Shown here piece after piece: positions 1 through 7,500 of a stretch of DNA of 64,000 bases. The notes under the pieces were generated by a model, which searched no databases, was not told where the DNA came from, and worked only from the letters and a program-made list of their open reading frames with translations. Source of the DNA: Cumulibacter manganitolerans (GTDB taxonomy: Bacteria; Actinomycetota; Actinomycetes; Mycobacteriales; Antricoccaceae); the NCBI RefSeq assembly GCF_009602465.1, contig NZ_WBKP01000010.1, positions 1 to 64,000 of the forward strand, written 5' to 3'. A program made the translations under genes and the position numbers. How positions within the stretch are numbered: the first letter of the stretch is position 1; each line of letters begins with the position of its first letter.

Positions 1-614
1 GCCCGGCCGAGCTCGTCCGCGGCGGCCCGCAGCGCCCCGGCGAGCCCGGTGACGCCGTGCCCGCGCAGCGCGAGCACCTCGCCGACCAGCGGCCCGGTGA
101 GCTTCCCGCCCTCGATCTGGCGCAGCACCTTGACCTCCTTGGCGAACTGCAGCACCGCCAGCTCGGCCGGCGCCCGCCAGGCGCAGGCAGCCGCGGTCAG
201 CGCGGAGGCCGTCAGCCGGTCGCCGGTCATCGAACCGGACGTGTCGAGGACGACGCAGATGGCCAGGTCGGTGCGCGCCCAGTCGCGCGCCCAGATCTCT
301 TCCAGAGACGGCATCCGAGCGCCCGAGCGGGCCTCCACGATCGCGTCCATCGACGCGTCGAGGTCGATGTCACCGCCGCGGTCGGCGGGGATCCGGCGCA
401 TCCGCGCCGTCCCGCGACCGCCGGGCTGCCCGACCCTCGCCCGGTCGAGCACCAACCGCGCAGCGAGCTCCTTGGCCTTGCGTCGCAGCTCCTCGTCGGT
501 GGCCTGCACCAGCTCGCCGAGCAACGCCATCATGTCGTCCGGGTTGGACTCCATGGCCTCGTCGACCGCGGCCTCGTCCAGCTCGCCGACCTCGGGCGAG
601 ACGTCCGAGAACAT
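1..614 (-). CDS. VWA-domain protein (CoxE/MoxR-partner type), partial
   Basis: This is the N-terminal part of a von Willebrand factor A protein; its C-terminus lies beyond the window edge. The frame contains the MIDAS motif DTSGSM, preceded by an acidic and helical region (SPEVGELDEAAVDEAMESNP). It directly follows the MoxR-type ATPase on the same strand. Such MoxR-VWA pairs usually act together in assembling or activating a metal enzyme or complex; the target here cannot be seen. The first usable start codon is the ATG at 614 (MFSDVSPEV). The same frame stays open upstream and reads like genuine coding sequence (QSGPKQRTKGRQEL), yet no ATG, GTG or TTG is found between the MoxR stop and 614, so the real start is uncertain. 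Confidence 0.75.
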   Translation of the reverse strand, partial: MFSDVSPEVGELDEAAVDEAMESNPDDMMALLGELVQATDEELRRKAKELAARLVLDRARVGQPGGRGTARMRRIPADRGGDIDLDASMDAIVEARSGARMPSLEEIWARDWARTDLAICVVLDTSGSMTGDRLTASALTAAACAWRAPAELAVLQFAKEVKVLRQIEGGKLTGPLVGEVLALRGHGVTGLAGALRAAADELGR

Positions 615-721
615 CGGGTTCGCCGACAGCTCCTGCCGGCCCTTGGTGCGCTGCTTCGGACCCGACTGGCCTCGTCCCGGGGGCGGCGGCTGCGCCGCCT
701 CGGAACCCTGGTCAGCCGGGT

Positions 722-1609
722 CTACGCTTCCCCCGAGTCGTCGTCCTCGTCCTTCGGCTCGCGGCCGAACACCGCTTCGTAGAGCTCGCGCACGACCTCC
801 TCGGGGGTGCGCGAGGAGGACTCGTGCAGCCGCACGCGGCCGGACAGCGCGACCGTGGCGGCGTCCAGCCCGAGATGCCAGTCGGTGACCGGGATGCCCC
901 GCGCCTGGGCCAGCGCGCTGGCCACCTTCACCAGGTCGATCACGCCGCGCACCGACGAGCCGACCCGCACGTCGGAGTGGTCGCGCGTCGAGCGCACCAG
1001 CTCGATGACCTTCGCGCGCCAGTCGTCGGGGACCTCGGGGGCGCGCAGCACGCCGATCTGGTTCTCGGCCTCCGGCGACTGGTAGCCCATGGCGATCCGG
1101 CAGGTGCGGTCGTAGATCGCGCCGGAGATCCGCGCGGTGCCGACCGAGTCGTACGGGTTCATCGCCGCGACGAACGAGAAGCCGTCGGCGGCCCGCACCG
1201 AGCCGAGCCGCGGCACGTGCACCTCCCCCTCCGACATCGACGTGAGCAGCACGTTGAGCGTCTCCTCCGGCACCCGGTTCAGCTCCTCGATGTACAGCAG
1301 ACCGCCGCTGCGCATCGCCTCGAGCAGCGGACCGTCGACGAAGATCTCCGGGGTGTAGCCCTGGGCCAGCACCTGCGCGGGGTCGAAGTGCCCCACGAGC
1401 CGGCCCGGGGTCAGCTCCGCGTTGCCCTCGACGAAGATGAACGGCACGTGCTGGCGCGCGGCGACCGCCCGCAGCAGCGTCGTCTTCCCGGTCCCGGGCG
1501 GGCCCTCCAGCACGACGTGGGCGCCGGCCTCGAGCGCGGCGAGCAGCAGCTCGACCTCGCGTTCGCGTCCTATGACCTCATCGCCGAGATCGGCGTACGA
1601 AATACTCAT
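722..1609 (-). CDS. MoxR-family AAA+ ATPase
   Basis: The product is a 295-residue AAA+ ATPase of the MoxR group, a chaperone-like class that remodels or activates partner complexes with a VWA protein. Walker A is GPPGTGKT at about residues 36-43. Walker B is LLYIEEL at about 104-110, followed by the sensor region (VAAMNPYDSVGTARIS) and a C-terminal lid domain. The reading frame is open far upstream through the alcohol dehydrogenase gene, but ATG 1609 (MSISYADLGDE) starts exactly at the family N-terminus. The VWA gene follows immediately, so the two are probably co-transcribed. The specific substrate is unknown. Confidence 0.9.
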   Translation of the reverse strand: MSISYADLGDEVIGREREVELLLAALEAGAHVVLEGPPGTGKTTLLRAVAARQHVPFIFVEGNAELTPGRLVGHFDPAQVLAQGYTPEIFVDGPLLEAMRSGGLLYIEELNRVPEETLNVLLTSMSEGEVHVPRLGSVRAADGFSFVAAMNPYDSVGTARISGAIYDRTCRIAMGYQSPEAENQIGVLRAPEVPDDWRAKVIELVRSTRDHSDVRVGSSVRGVIDLVKVASALAQARGIPVTDWHLGLDAATVALSGRVRLHESSSRTPEEVVRELYEAVFGREPKDEDDDSGEA

Positions 1610-1722
1610 TCTCTTCTGCTCACTCAGCTTTCCTCGGTCGCGCACACGGCGACAGACCTCCGGCGCCCTCGAGTCGAGGACGTCGGGGTCTGCCGCCATT
1701 ATGCCCAGTGCTCGTGCGATGC

Positions 1723-2844
1723 CTAGTGCTCGTGGACCATCACGCCACGGACGTTCTTGCCCTCTTCCAGGTCGTCGTACCCCTGGTTGACCTCGTCGAG
1801 GGTGTACGTGCGGGTGATCAGCTCGTCGAGCTTGATGTCGCCGGACTGGTACAGCCCGATGATCTTGGGAATGTCGGTGGTCGGGTTGCAGTCGCCGAAC
1901 AACGACCCCTTGACCGTCTTGCGGAACAGCGTCATCAGCGACCCGGGCAGCTTGATGTTGTCCAGGTCGAGCCGGTTCAGGCCGGTCAGCACGACGGTGC
2001 CGCCCTTGCCGATCGTGTGGAAGCCGGCGGTGATCTGCGGCTCCTCCACCAGGCCCGTGGTGATGATCAGCTTGTCGGCCATCTGCCCGCGGGTCAGCTC
2101 GGTGACCTTCGCCATCGCCTCCTCGGCGGTGGCGAACGCGTGGGTCGCGCCGAGCTCCATCGCCTTCTCGCGCTTGTTCTCCAGCGGGTCGACGGCGATG
2201 AGGTTCTTCGCGCCGGCGTACCGCGCGCCCTGCACGGCGTTGATGCCGATGCCGCCGATGCCGTACACGACGACGGTCTCGCCGGGGCGCACGTTCGCCG
2301 TGTTCACCGCGGAGCCGAAGCCGGTCGGCACACCGCAGCCGACCAGGACCGCCTTGTCCAGCGGCACGTCGTCGTCCACCTTGACGCACGAGGCCTGGTG
2401 GATGACGCCGTACTGGCTGAACGTGCCGATCATGCACATCGCGCCGACCTTGTCGCCCTTGGAGTTCTTCATCGGCCAGTGATCGCCCGGCAGCCCGCCG
2501 ATGAGGATGTCGGCACCCATGTCGCAGATGGACTGCTGCCCGTTGGCGCAGTAGCGGCAGGTGCCGCAGTTCGGGATGAACGAGCAGACCACCTGGTCGC
2601 CGGCCTTCACGCGGGTGACGCCCGGCCCGATCTTCTCGATCACGCCGGCCCCCTCGTGGCCGAGCACCATGGGCAGCTGGGCCTCCATGTCGCCGTTCTT
2701 GATGTGCAGGTCGGAGTGGCACAGCCCTGCGTGGGTGTACCGGATCAGCACCTCGCCCTCGCGCAGGTCGTCGTCGAGCTCCAGCTCCTCGACGACGATC
2801 GGCTTTCCGGTCTCGTAGACGACGGCGGCCTTGGTCTTCATCAC
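1723..2844 (-). CDS. NDMA-dependent, zinc-containing alcohol dehydrogenase (MDR)
   Basis: This 373-residue medium-chain dehydrogenase oxidises a primary alcohol with tightly bound nicotinamide. Catalytic zinc ligands are seen in AGLCHSD and GHEGAG. The structural zinc loop is CGTCRYC with a following Cys (QQSICDMG). The Rossmann motif is GIGGIGINAV near residue 195. The closest family I recognise is the actinobacterial NDMA-dependent (Rxyl_3153-type) alcohol dehydrogenases, based on PNCGTCRYC and the overall sequence. The natural substrate cannot be deduced. The ATG at 2844 is preceded by GAGGAGTCC. The stop codon lies inside an 18-bp-spaced duplication described in the findings. Confidence 0.9.
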   Translation of the reverse strand: MMKTKAAVVYETGKPIVVEELELDDDLREGEVLIRYTHAGLCHSDLHIKNGDMEAQLPMVLGHEGAGVIEKIGPGVTRVKAGDQVVCSFIPNCGTCRYCANGQQSICDMGADILIGGLPGDHWPMKNSKGDKVGAMCMIGTFSQYGVIHQASCVKVDDDVPLDKAVLVGCGVPTGFGSAVNTANVRPGETVVVYGIGGIGINAVQGARYAGAKNLIAVDPLENKREKAMELGATHAFATAEEAMAKVTELTRGQMADKLIITTGLVEEPQITAGFHTIGKGGTVVLTGLNRLDLDNIKLPGSLMTLFRKTVKGSLFGDCNPTTDIPKIIGLYQSGDIKLDELITRTYTLDEVNQGYDDLEEGKNVRGVMVHEH

Positions 2845-3003
2845 AGCGGACTCCTCGTGGTCGGTCTCCGGGACGCGGCCGATCGGTGACTCGTCGAGGG
2901 GCGAACGAGCGACGTGACCGCGATCACCTGTCTATCGCGGTACGCCGGAGTTGTCGAGGGCCGAAGGTCGCAGAACGAAGCCCGGTGGCCACCGAGCGGA
3001 AGG

Positions 3004-3783
3004 TCAGCCGCGCAGGACCGCCTCGCAGATCGCCAGGCCCTCGACCGCGCCGGCCGACAGCGCGCCCGCGCAGTGCACGATCCAGCGGGCGACGCCCTCC
3101 GGCGTCCCGCCCCGGTAGGCGGCCAGCGCCTGCTCGTACTCGCGGCGCTCGGCGACGTGCCCGACCTCGGGGACGGCGAGCGCCTTCGGGTCGACGCCGG
3201 TGGAGATCAGCGCCACCCGCGCAGCGCCGCGCGCGACCACGCCGTTGAGCGCGGCGAACGGCCTGAGCGCGAGGAGCTCGCCGTGCACGACGGCGGCGAC
3301 GACGACGCCCGGCAGGTCGCGGGAGCGCGGGGCGCGGACGGTGTCGGCGAGTTGCTGCAGCCTGCGGGAGACCTCCGGGCCGCCGACCGGCCGGCCGAGG
3401 TCGTCGTTGTGCAGCGACCCTCGGGCCGCCTGCAGGTGCAGCGCGGCGATCGCCTGCAGCGGTGCCTTCTCCCAGGTCTCGGTGATCCGGCCGAGGCCGC
3501 CGGCGACGCGCAGGCAGCCGGTGACGACCGGGTCGTCGATCGTCCCCGCCCGCACCGCCTCGAGCTGGTAGCCGTGGTCCTCGAGCTCGGCGGACGCGCG
3601 CGCGCCGCGGATCAGCGACTCCCCGCTGACGTCGGCGGACTGCTTGCGCAGCACCCGATGCTTCAGCAGCCGGTCGACGTCCTCGCGAGCCCGGGCACAC
3701 GCCTCGGCGACGCCGGGAAGGTCGACGAGGGGCAGCAGCGGATCGGTCGCGGGAGCAGTCGGCACGCGCTCCAGCCTAGCCAC
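3004..3783 (-). CDS. Fic-fold-like protein with degenerate active site
   Basis: The 259-residue product belongs to an actinobacterial family often labelled 'oxidoreductase' or 'Fic family protein'. The helical layout resembles Fic proteins, with an inhibitory-type segment near residues 55-65 (ESLIRGARASAELED) and a core at about 175-190. In that core the Fic signature HPFxxGNGRxxR reads RPFAALNGVVARGAAR. The catalytic His is replaced by Arg, and the phosphate-binding GNGR loop is altered. AMP transfer by the usual chemistry is therefore unlikely. The gene has no close operon partner: FKBP is divergent and the dehydrogenase lies 159 bp downstream. The ATG at 3783 is the only good start. Confidence 0.7.
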   Translation of the reverse strand: MARLERVPTAPATDPLLPLVDLPGVAEACARAREDVDRLLKHRVLRKQSADVSGESLIRGARASAELEDHGYQLEAVRAGTIDDPVVTGCLRVAGGLGRITETWEKAPLQAIAALHLQAARGSLHNDDLGRPVGGPEVSRRLQQLADTVRAPRSRDLPGVVVAAVVHGELLALRPFAALNGVVARGAARVALISTGVDPKALAVPEVGHVAERREYEQALAAYRGGTPEGVARWIVHCAGALSAGAVEGLAICEAVLRG

Positions 3784-3854
3784 CGCCGGAGCGTGCAGCG
3801 GCCGGGCCCGCCGACCCGGGCGGGCGCCGTCCGCCCGGGGGATAGGGTTGCCGG

Positions 3855-4241
3855 ATGGACACCAACCACACGAACAGCAAGCCCGAGTTCGAGATCCCGC
3901 AGAGCACCCCGCCGGCGGAGCTGCAGATCGAGGACATCACCGTGGGCGACGGCGCCGAGGCGCAGGCGGGCATGACGGTCGACACCCACTACGTGGGCAA
4001 GTCCTGGTCGACCGGCAAGCAGTTCGACGCCTCCTGGGACCGCGGCCAGTCGCTGTCCTTCCCGCTCGGCGCCGGGCGCGTCATCCAGGGCTGGGACCAG
4101 GGCATCGTCGGGATGAAGGTCGGCGGCCGGCGCAAGATCACCATCCCGCCGCACCTCGGCTACGGCGAGTACGGCGCCCCCGGCGCGATCGCGCCCAACG
4201 AGACCCTGGTCTTCGTCGTCGACCTCGTCGGCGTCCGCTAG
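3855..4241 (+). CDS. FKBP-type peptidyl-prolyl cis-trans isomerase
   Basis: This is a single-domain, 128-residue FKBP without signal peptide, so probably cytoplasmic. It has the typical FKBP elements YVGKSWSTGKQFDASWDRG, FPLGAGRVIQGWDQGI, GGRRKITIPPHLGYGEYG and the final hydrophobic strand LVFVVDLVGV. The aromatic active-site residues (Tyr, Phe, Asp, Trp, Tyr) are all in place. It catalyses proline isomerisation during protein folding. It is divergent from the Fic-like gene, and a strong hairpin follows 41 bp after the stop. Confidence 0.93.
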   Translation: MDTNHTNSKPEFEIPQSTPPAELQIEDITVGDGAEAQAGMTVDTHYVGKSWSTGKQFDASWDRGQSLSFPLGAGRVIQGWDQGIVGMKVGGRRKITIPPHLGYGEYGAPGAIAPNETLVFVVDLVGVR

Positions 4242-4282
4242 CCGGTCCCGGCGCGACCGCCGGAGCACTCCCCATAACGTCG

Positions 4283-4329
4283 GCCGTGCGGCCCGCTGTC
4301 CACCTGGGGTGGACGACAGGCCGCACGGC
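4283..4329. terminator. Inverted repeat, likely terminator of the FKBP gene
   Basis: An 11-bp perfect outer stem (GCCGTGCGGCC / GGCCGCACGGC) encloses a second stem built on GTCCACC/GGTGGAC. It lies 41 bp after the FKBP stop. The inner core GTCCAC-CTGGG-GTGGAC recurs in the hairpin at 53302-53338. No T-run follows, as is usual in high-GC actinomycetes. Confidence 0.7.
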
Positions 4330-4426
4330 TGACGATTTCCGGAGGTCCTCCCCGGCGAGGACGCCGACGTCGCATTCACGCATGCGACTTTGACAATAAA
4401 TTCCGCGCGGGCGTTTGCTCTTCTGC

Positions 4427-5428
4427 ATGCCCCTCACGCGCTCCCCCGGCTGCCGCACGTCCTGCTCCCGTCTCGCCGAGCCGCGCCGGCGCGCCTCGCG
4501 CACCGGAGCGCGGCGGCGCGGCCTGCGCCGGCTCGTCGCGATCACGGCGATCGGGGTCGGCGGGCTGTCGCTCTCGGCCTGCACCGCGGAGGGCAGCGGG
4601 GACGTCGTCGTCGGGTTCTACCCCCTGGAGTACCTGGCCGGCAGCATCGCCGGGGACAGCCAGACGGTGCTGAACCTCGCGCAGCCCGGCGCCGAGCCGC
4701 ACGACATGGAGCTGACCGCCAAGCAGATCGGCGCCGTCGGCGCGGCCTCCCTGGTGATCTACGAGAAGGGGCTGCAGCCGGCCCTCGACGATGCGGTGCG
4801 CAACGAGCACCCCGCGCACGTCCTCGACGTCAGCACCGTGACGCCTCTGGAGGGCGGCTACGAGGAGCTCGGCCACGGCGACGCGGAGTCCCACGAGGGG
4901 CACGACCACGAGCAGGAGACGCTGGACCCGCACATCTGGCTCGACCCCAAGCGGATGCTGGCGCTGGCCGCGGCCGTGAAGGATCACCTCGTGCAGATCG
5001 ACGAGGCGGGGGCGTCGACGTACGAGCAGAACCTCGCCGCGCTGCAGACCAAGCTGGAGAATCTCGACGCCGACTTCACCGCGGGGCTGGCCAACTGCGA
5101 GCGCACCGCCATCGTCACGACGCACAATGCGTTCGGCTACCTCGCCAAGGCGTACGGCCTGCAGCAGGTCGGCATCGCCGGGCTGACCGAGGAGGAGCCG
5201 TCCCCGCAGAAGCTCGACGAGGTCCAGCAGTTCGTGCAGGCGAACGGCGTGACGACGATCTTCTACGAGCAGGCGGTCAGCGACAAGTACGCCAAGACGG
5301 TCGCCGCCGAGACCGGCGCGAAGACGGCCGTCCTCAACACCCTCGAGGTACGGCCGCCCTCCGGTGACTACCTCAGCGCGATGGAGCAGAATCTGCAGGC
5401 ACTGCGCCAGGCGCTCGGCTGCAGCTAG
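4427..5428 (+). CDS. Metal ABC transporter substrate-binding lipoprotein (ZnuA/TroA family)
   Basis: The product is an exported lipoprotein that captures zinc or manganese for an ABC importer. It has an Arg-rich N-terminus, a hydrophobic stretch and a lipobox LSAC. The cluster A-1 fold follows, with a metal-binding His in EPHDMEL, a short His/Asp/Glu-rich loop (HGDAESHEGHDHEQE) typical of ZnuA, then DPHIWLDP, TTHNAFGYLA and the C-terminal EQAVSDKYA. I chose ATG 4427; a TTG lies four codons upstream, and neither has a clear ribosome site. No permease or ATPase gene lies beside it. The next gene is a LysR regulator 19 bp downstream. Confidence 0.88.
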   Translation: MPLTRSPGCRTSCSRLAEPRRRASRTGARRRGLRRLVAITAIGVGGLSLSACTAEGSGDVVVGFYPLEYLAGSIAGDSQTVLNLAQPGAEPHDMELTAKQIGAVGAASLVIYEKGLQPALDDAVRNEHPAHVLDVSTVTPLEGGYEELGHGDAESHEGHDHEQETLDPHIWLDPKRMLALAAAVKDHLVQIDEAGASTYEQNLAALQTKLENLDADFTAGLANCERTAIVTTHNAFGYLAKAYGLQQVGIAGLTEEEPSPQKLDEVQQFVQANGVTTIFYEQAVSDKYAKTVAAETGAKTAVLNTLEVRPPSGDYLSAMEQNLQALRQALGCS

Positions 5429-5447
5429 CGATCGCGAGGGGAGACCG

Positions 5448-6350
5448 GTGGAGCTTCGGCATCTGCGGTACTTCCTCGCCGTCGCCGAGGAGCGGCACTT
5501 CGGGCGCGCCGCCGCGCGGCTGCACATGGCGCAGCCGCCGCTGTCGCAGCAGATCAAGCGCCTCGAGGACGAGATCGGCGCGCAGCTGCTCGCGCGCACC
5601 ACCCGCCACGTCGAGCCGACGCCGGCGGGGCTCGCGTTCGCCGACCGGGCCCGGGCGATCCTGGCCGAGGTGGACGCCGCGGCCGCCGAGGCGCGCAGCA
5701 TCGCGCAGGGCAGCGCCGGCTCCATCCGCATCGGCTTCGTAGGGTCGGCGTCCTACCAGGTGATGCCGCAGGTCGCCCGCGCGATCCGCACCGCCCTGCC
5801 GGACGTCGAGATCGTGCTCTCCGGCGAGATGCTCACGCCCGCGCAGACCGCCGCGCTGCTGCACGGCACCATCGACCTCGGGGTGCTGCGCGGCCCCGTC
5901 GACGCGCCCGAGCTCGCCGTGCTTCCGCTGGCCGACGAGCCGCTCATCGCCGCGCTGCCGGACCCGCACCCGCTGGCGAGCGCCGAATCACTGGACCTCC
6001 GCGACCTCGCCGGGAGCCGGTTCGTCGGCTACCCGGGCGGCCGGCGCTCGGTCGTGCACGCCGCCGTCACCGAGGCGTGCGCCCGCGCCGGCTTCTCCCC
6101 CGACATCGCCATCGAGGCGGCCGAGACCGCCACGATCGTGTCGCTGGTCGCGGCCGGCGCGGGCGTCGCCCTGCTACCGGAGTCGGTGCGGCACCTGACG
6201 ATCCCCGGCGTCCGGTACGTGCCCCTGACGCCGGCGCCGCCGCTGGTCCGCCTCGCCGCGGCATGGCGCAAGGACGACGCCTCGCCGCTGCTGGCGCGGG
6301 TGCTGGACGTCGTCCGCGGACTATTCCCCGCCGAGCAGCGCGATGTCTGA
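5448..6350 (+). CDS. LysR-type transcriptional regulator, probably of the cat genes
   Basis: This is a 300-residue LTTR. The N-terminal winged helix-turn-helix is LRHLRYFLAVAEERHFGRAA followed by LHMAQPPLSQQIKRLE, and the effector domain starts at about residue 90 (GSIRIGFVGSASYQVMP). The N-terminus matches the CatR/BenM/CatM subgroup, whose members sense muconate and control catechol genes. GTG 5448 is chosen because it gives the exact family start and follows GAGGGGAG. The gene converges on the catBAC operon, and its last 30 bp overlap the end of catC on the other strand. Control of catBAC is inferred from family and position. Confidence 0.88.
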   Translation: MELRHLRYFLAVAEERHFGRAAARLHMAQPPLSQQIKRLEDEIGAQLLARTTRHVEPTPAGLAFADRARAILAEVDAAAAEARSIAQGSAGSIRIGFVGSASYQVMPQVARAIRTALPDVEIVLSGEMLTPAQTAALLHGTIDLGVLRGPVDAPELAVLPLADEPLIAALPDPHPLASAESLDLRDLAGSRFVGYPGGRRSVVHAAVTEACARAGFSPDIAIEAAETATIVSLVAAGAGVALLPESVRHLTIPGVRYVPLTPAPPLVRLAAAWRKDDASPLLARVLDVVRGLFPAEQRDV

Positions 6351-6614
6351 GGGGTGCGTCGCCAGCGGCGTCACCTCGACCGACATGTACTTGAACAGCG
6401 GCAGATTCCACAGGATCTCGTGCAGCCGCTCGTTGTCCGCGACGTCGAAGATGCTGATGTTCGAGTACTGACCGGCGCACCGCCAGATGTGGCGCCACTC
6501 GCCACCGCGCTGCAGGTCCTGCGAGTACGCCTTCTCCTTCGCGATCGTCTCGGCGATCTGCGCGGGGTCGGCGTCGTGCGGGATGTGCACGTCCATCTTC
6601 ACGGCGTACAGCAT
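6321..6614 (-). CDS. catC: Muconolactone delta-isomerase
   Basis: CatC converts (+)-muconolactone to 3-oxoadipate enol-lactone in the ortho-cleavage branch of catechol breakdown. The 97-residue length and the features MLYAVKMDVHIP, the central GGEWRHIWR and SNISIFDV, and the C-terminal LPLFKYMSVEVTPLATHPSD are typical of the small decameric family. The start ATG at 6614 overlaps the catA stop by one base (TGATG), which implies translational coupling. It is the last gene of the catB-catA-catC operon. Confidence 0.95.
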   Translation of the reverse strand: MLYAVKMDVHIPHDADPAQIAETIAKEKAYSQDLQRGGEWRHIWRCAGQYSNISIFDVADNERLHEILWNLPLFKYMSVEVTPLATHPSDIALLGGE

Positions 6615-7465
6615 CAGGCAGGGTCCAGGACGTAGTCGTACACGGTCTTCTCGGCGTCGCCGTCCTTCTGGATGTCGAGCATCAGCTCGGGCTTGACGGC
6701 AGAGGCGACATCGTCGGCGTTGTGCTCGTCGCCCGGGAAGTACAGCTGCGCGGTGATCAGCCGGTAGCCCGGCGCCGAGGCCTTCATGTGGATGTGCGCG
6801 GGGCGCCAGGCGTGCCAGCCGGCGGCGGCGATGAGCTTGCCGCACGCGCCGTCCGTCGGGATCTGGTACGGCGCAGGCCGCACCGTGTTGAAGACGTAGC
6901 GGCCCTCCTCGTCGGCGACCACCGCCGAGCGCAGGTTCCACTCCGGGATGCCCGGGGCGTACTGCGAGTAGAAGCCCTGGGCGTCGGCGTGCCACATCTC
7001 GAGCTTCGCGTGCGGGATCGGCTTCCCGTCCAGGTCGCGCACCTGGCCCTCGAACCGCAGCGGCGTCCCGGGCTCGCCGTCGCGCATCGGCATCTGGGCG
7101 GTGCCCTGGAACTCCGGCGCGCCGGGCACGTAATACGGGCCCTCGATGGTGCCCTTGGAGCCCTTGCGATCGGCGCTGTTGACCTCCTCGACGACGTGCT
7201 CGACCCAGACGTCGAGGAACAACGGCCACTCGCCGTCCTCGCCGACCTGGATCAGCCAGTTCTTCAGCGCGTCGTACTCGGCGTACGTCACCTGGTGCTT
7301 GCGGATGGTGTCGTGGACGGCGCTGAGCACCTCCGTGGCGAGCAGGCTGACCCGCTCGGGGTCGGTGTCCGCGACGCCGGCCTGCTGCTTGGCCTTGAAC
7401 GCCGCGGTCGCCCCGGCGCCCGAGTCGGCCGCGCGGGCGGTCGTCTCCTCCTGAAAATCGGTCAT
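6614..7465 (-). CDS. catA: Catechol 1,2-dioxygenase (intradiol)
   Basis: CatA cleaves catechol between the two hydroxyls to cis,cis-muconate using non-haem Fe(III). The 283-residue protein has an N-terminal helical dimer domain and a C-terminal beta-sandwich. The expected iron ligands are present: Tyr112 in GPYYVPGAP, Tyr200 in RPAPYQIP, and His224 and His226 in RPAHIHM. It lies between catB (35 bp upstream) and catC (one-base overlap). ATG 7465 is preceded by GAAAGGACC. Confidence 0.96.
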   Translation of the reverse strand: MTDFQEETTARAADSGAGATAAFKAKQQAGVADTDPERVSLLATEVLSAVHDTIRKHQVTYAEYDALKNWLIQVGEDGEWPLFLDVWVEHVVEEVNSADRKGSKGTIEGPYYVPGAPEFQGTAQMPMRDGEPGTPLRFEGQVRDLDGKPIPHAKLEMWHADAQGFYSQYAPGIPEWNLRSAVVADEEGRYVFNTVRPAPYQIPTDGACGKLIAAAGWHAWRPAHIHMKASAPGYRLITAQLYFPGDEHNADDVASAVKPELMLDIQKDGDAEKTVYDYVLDPA

Positions 7466-7500
7466 TGCCGGTCCTTTCGTGGTGGTGCGGTGAGTGGGTG

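Noticed and set aside
722-2722. A 666-codon frame joining the MoxR gene with its upstream region
   Set aside because: The first half is a shadow of the alcohol dehydrogenase gene. The AAA+ domain begins at ATG 1609.
4385-4410. Possible Zur box before the zinc-type binding protein
   Set aside because: The AT-rich patch TGACAATAAATTCC has no clear inverted repeat matching the usual Zur palindrome.
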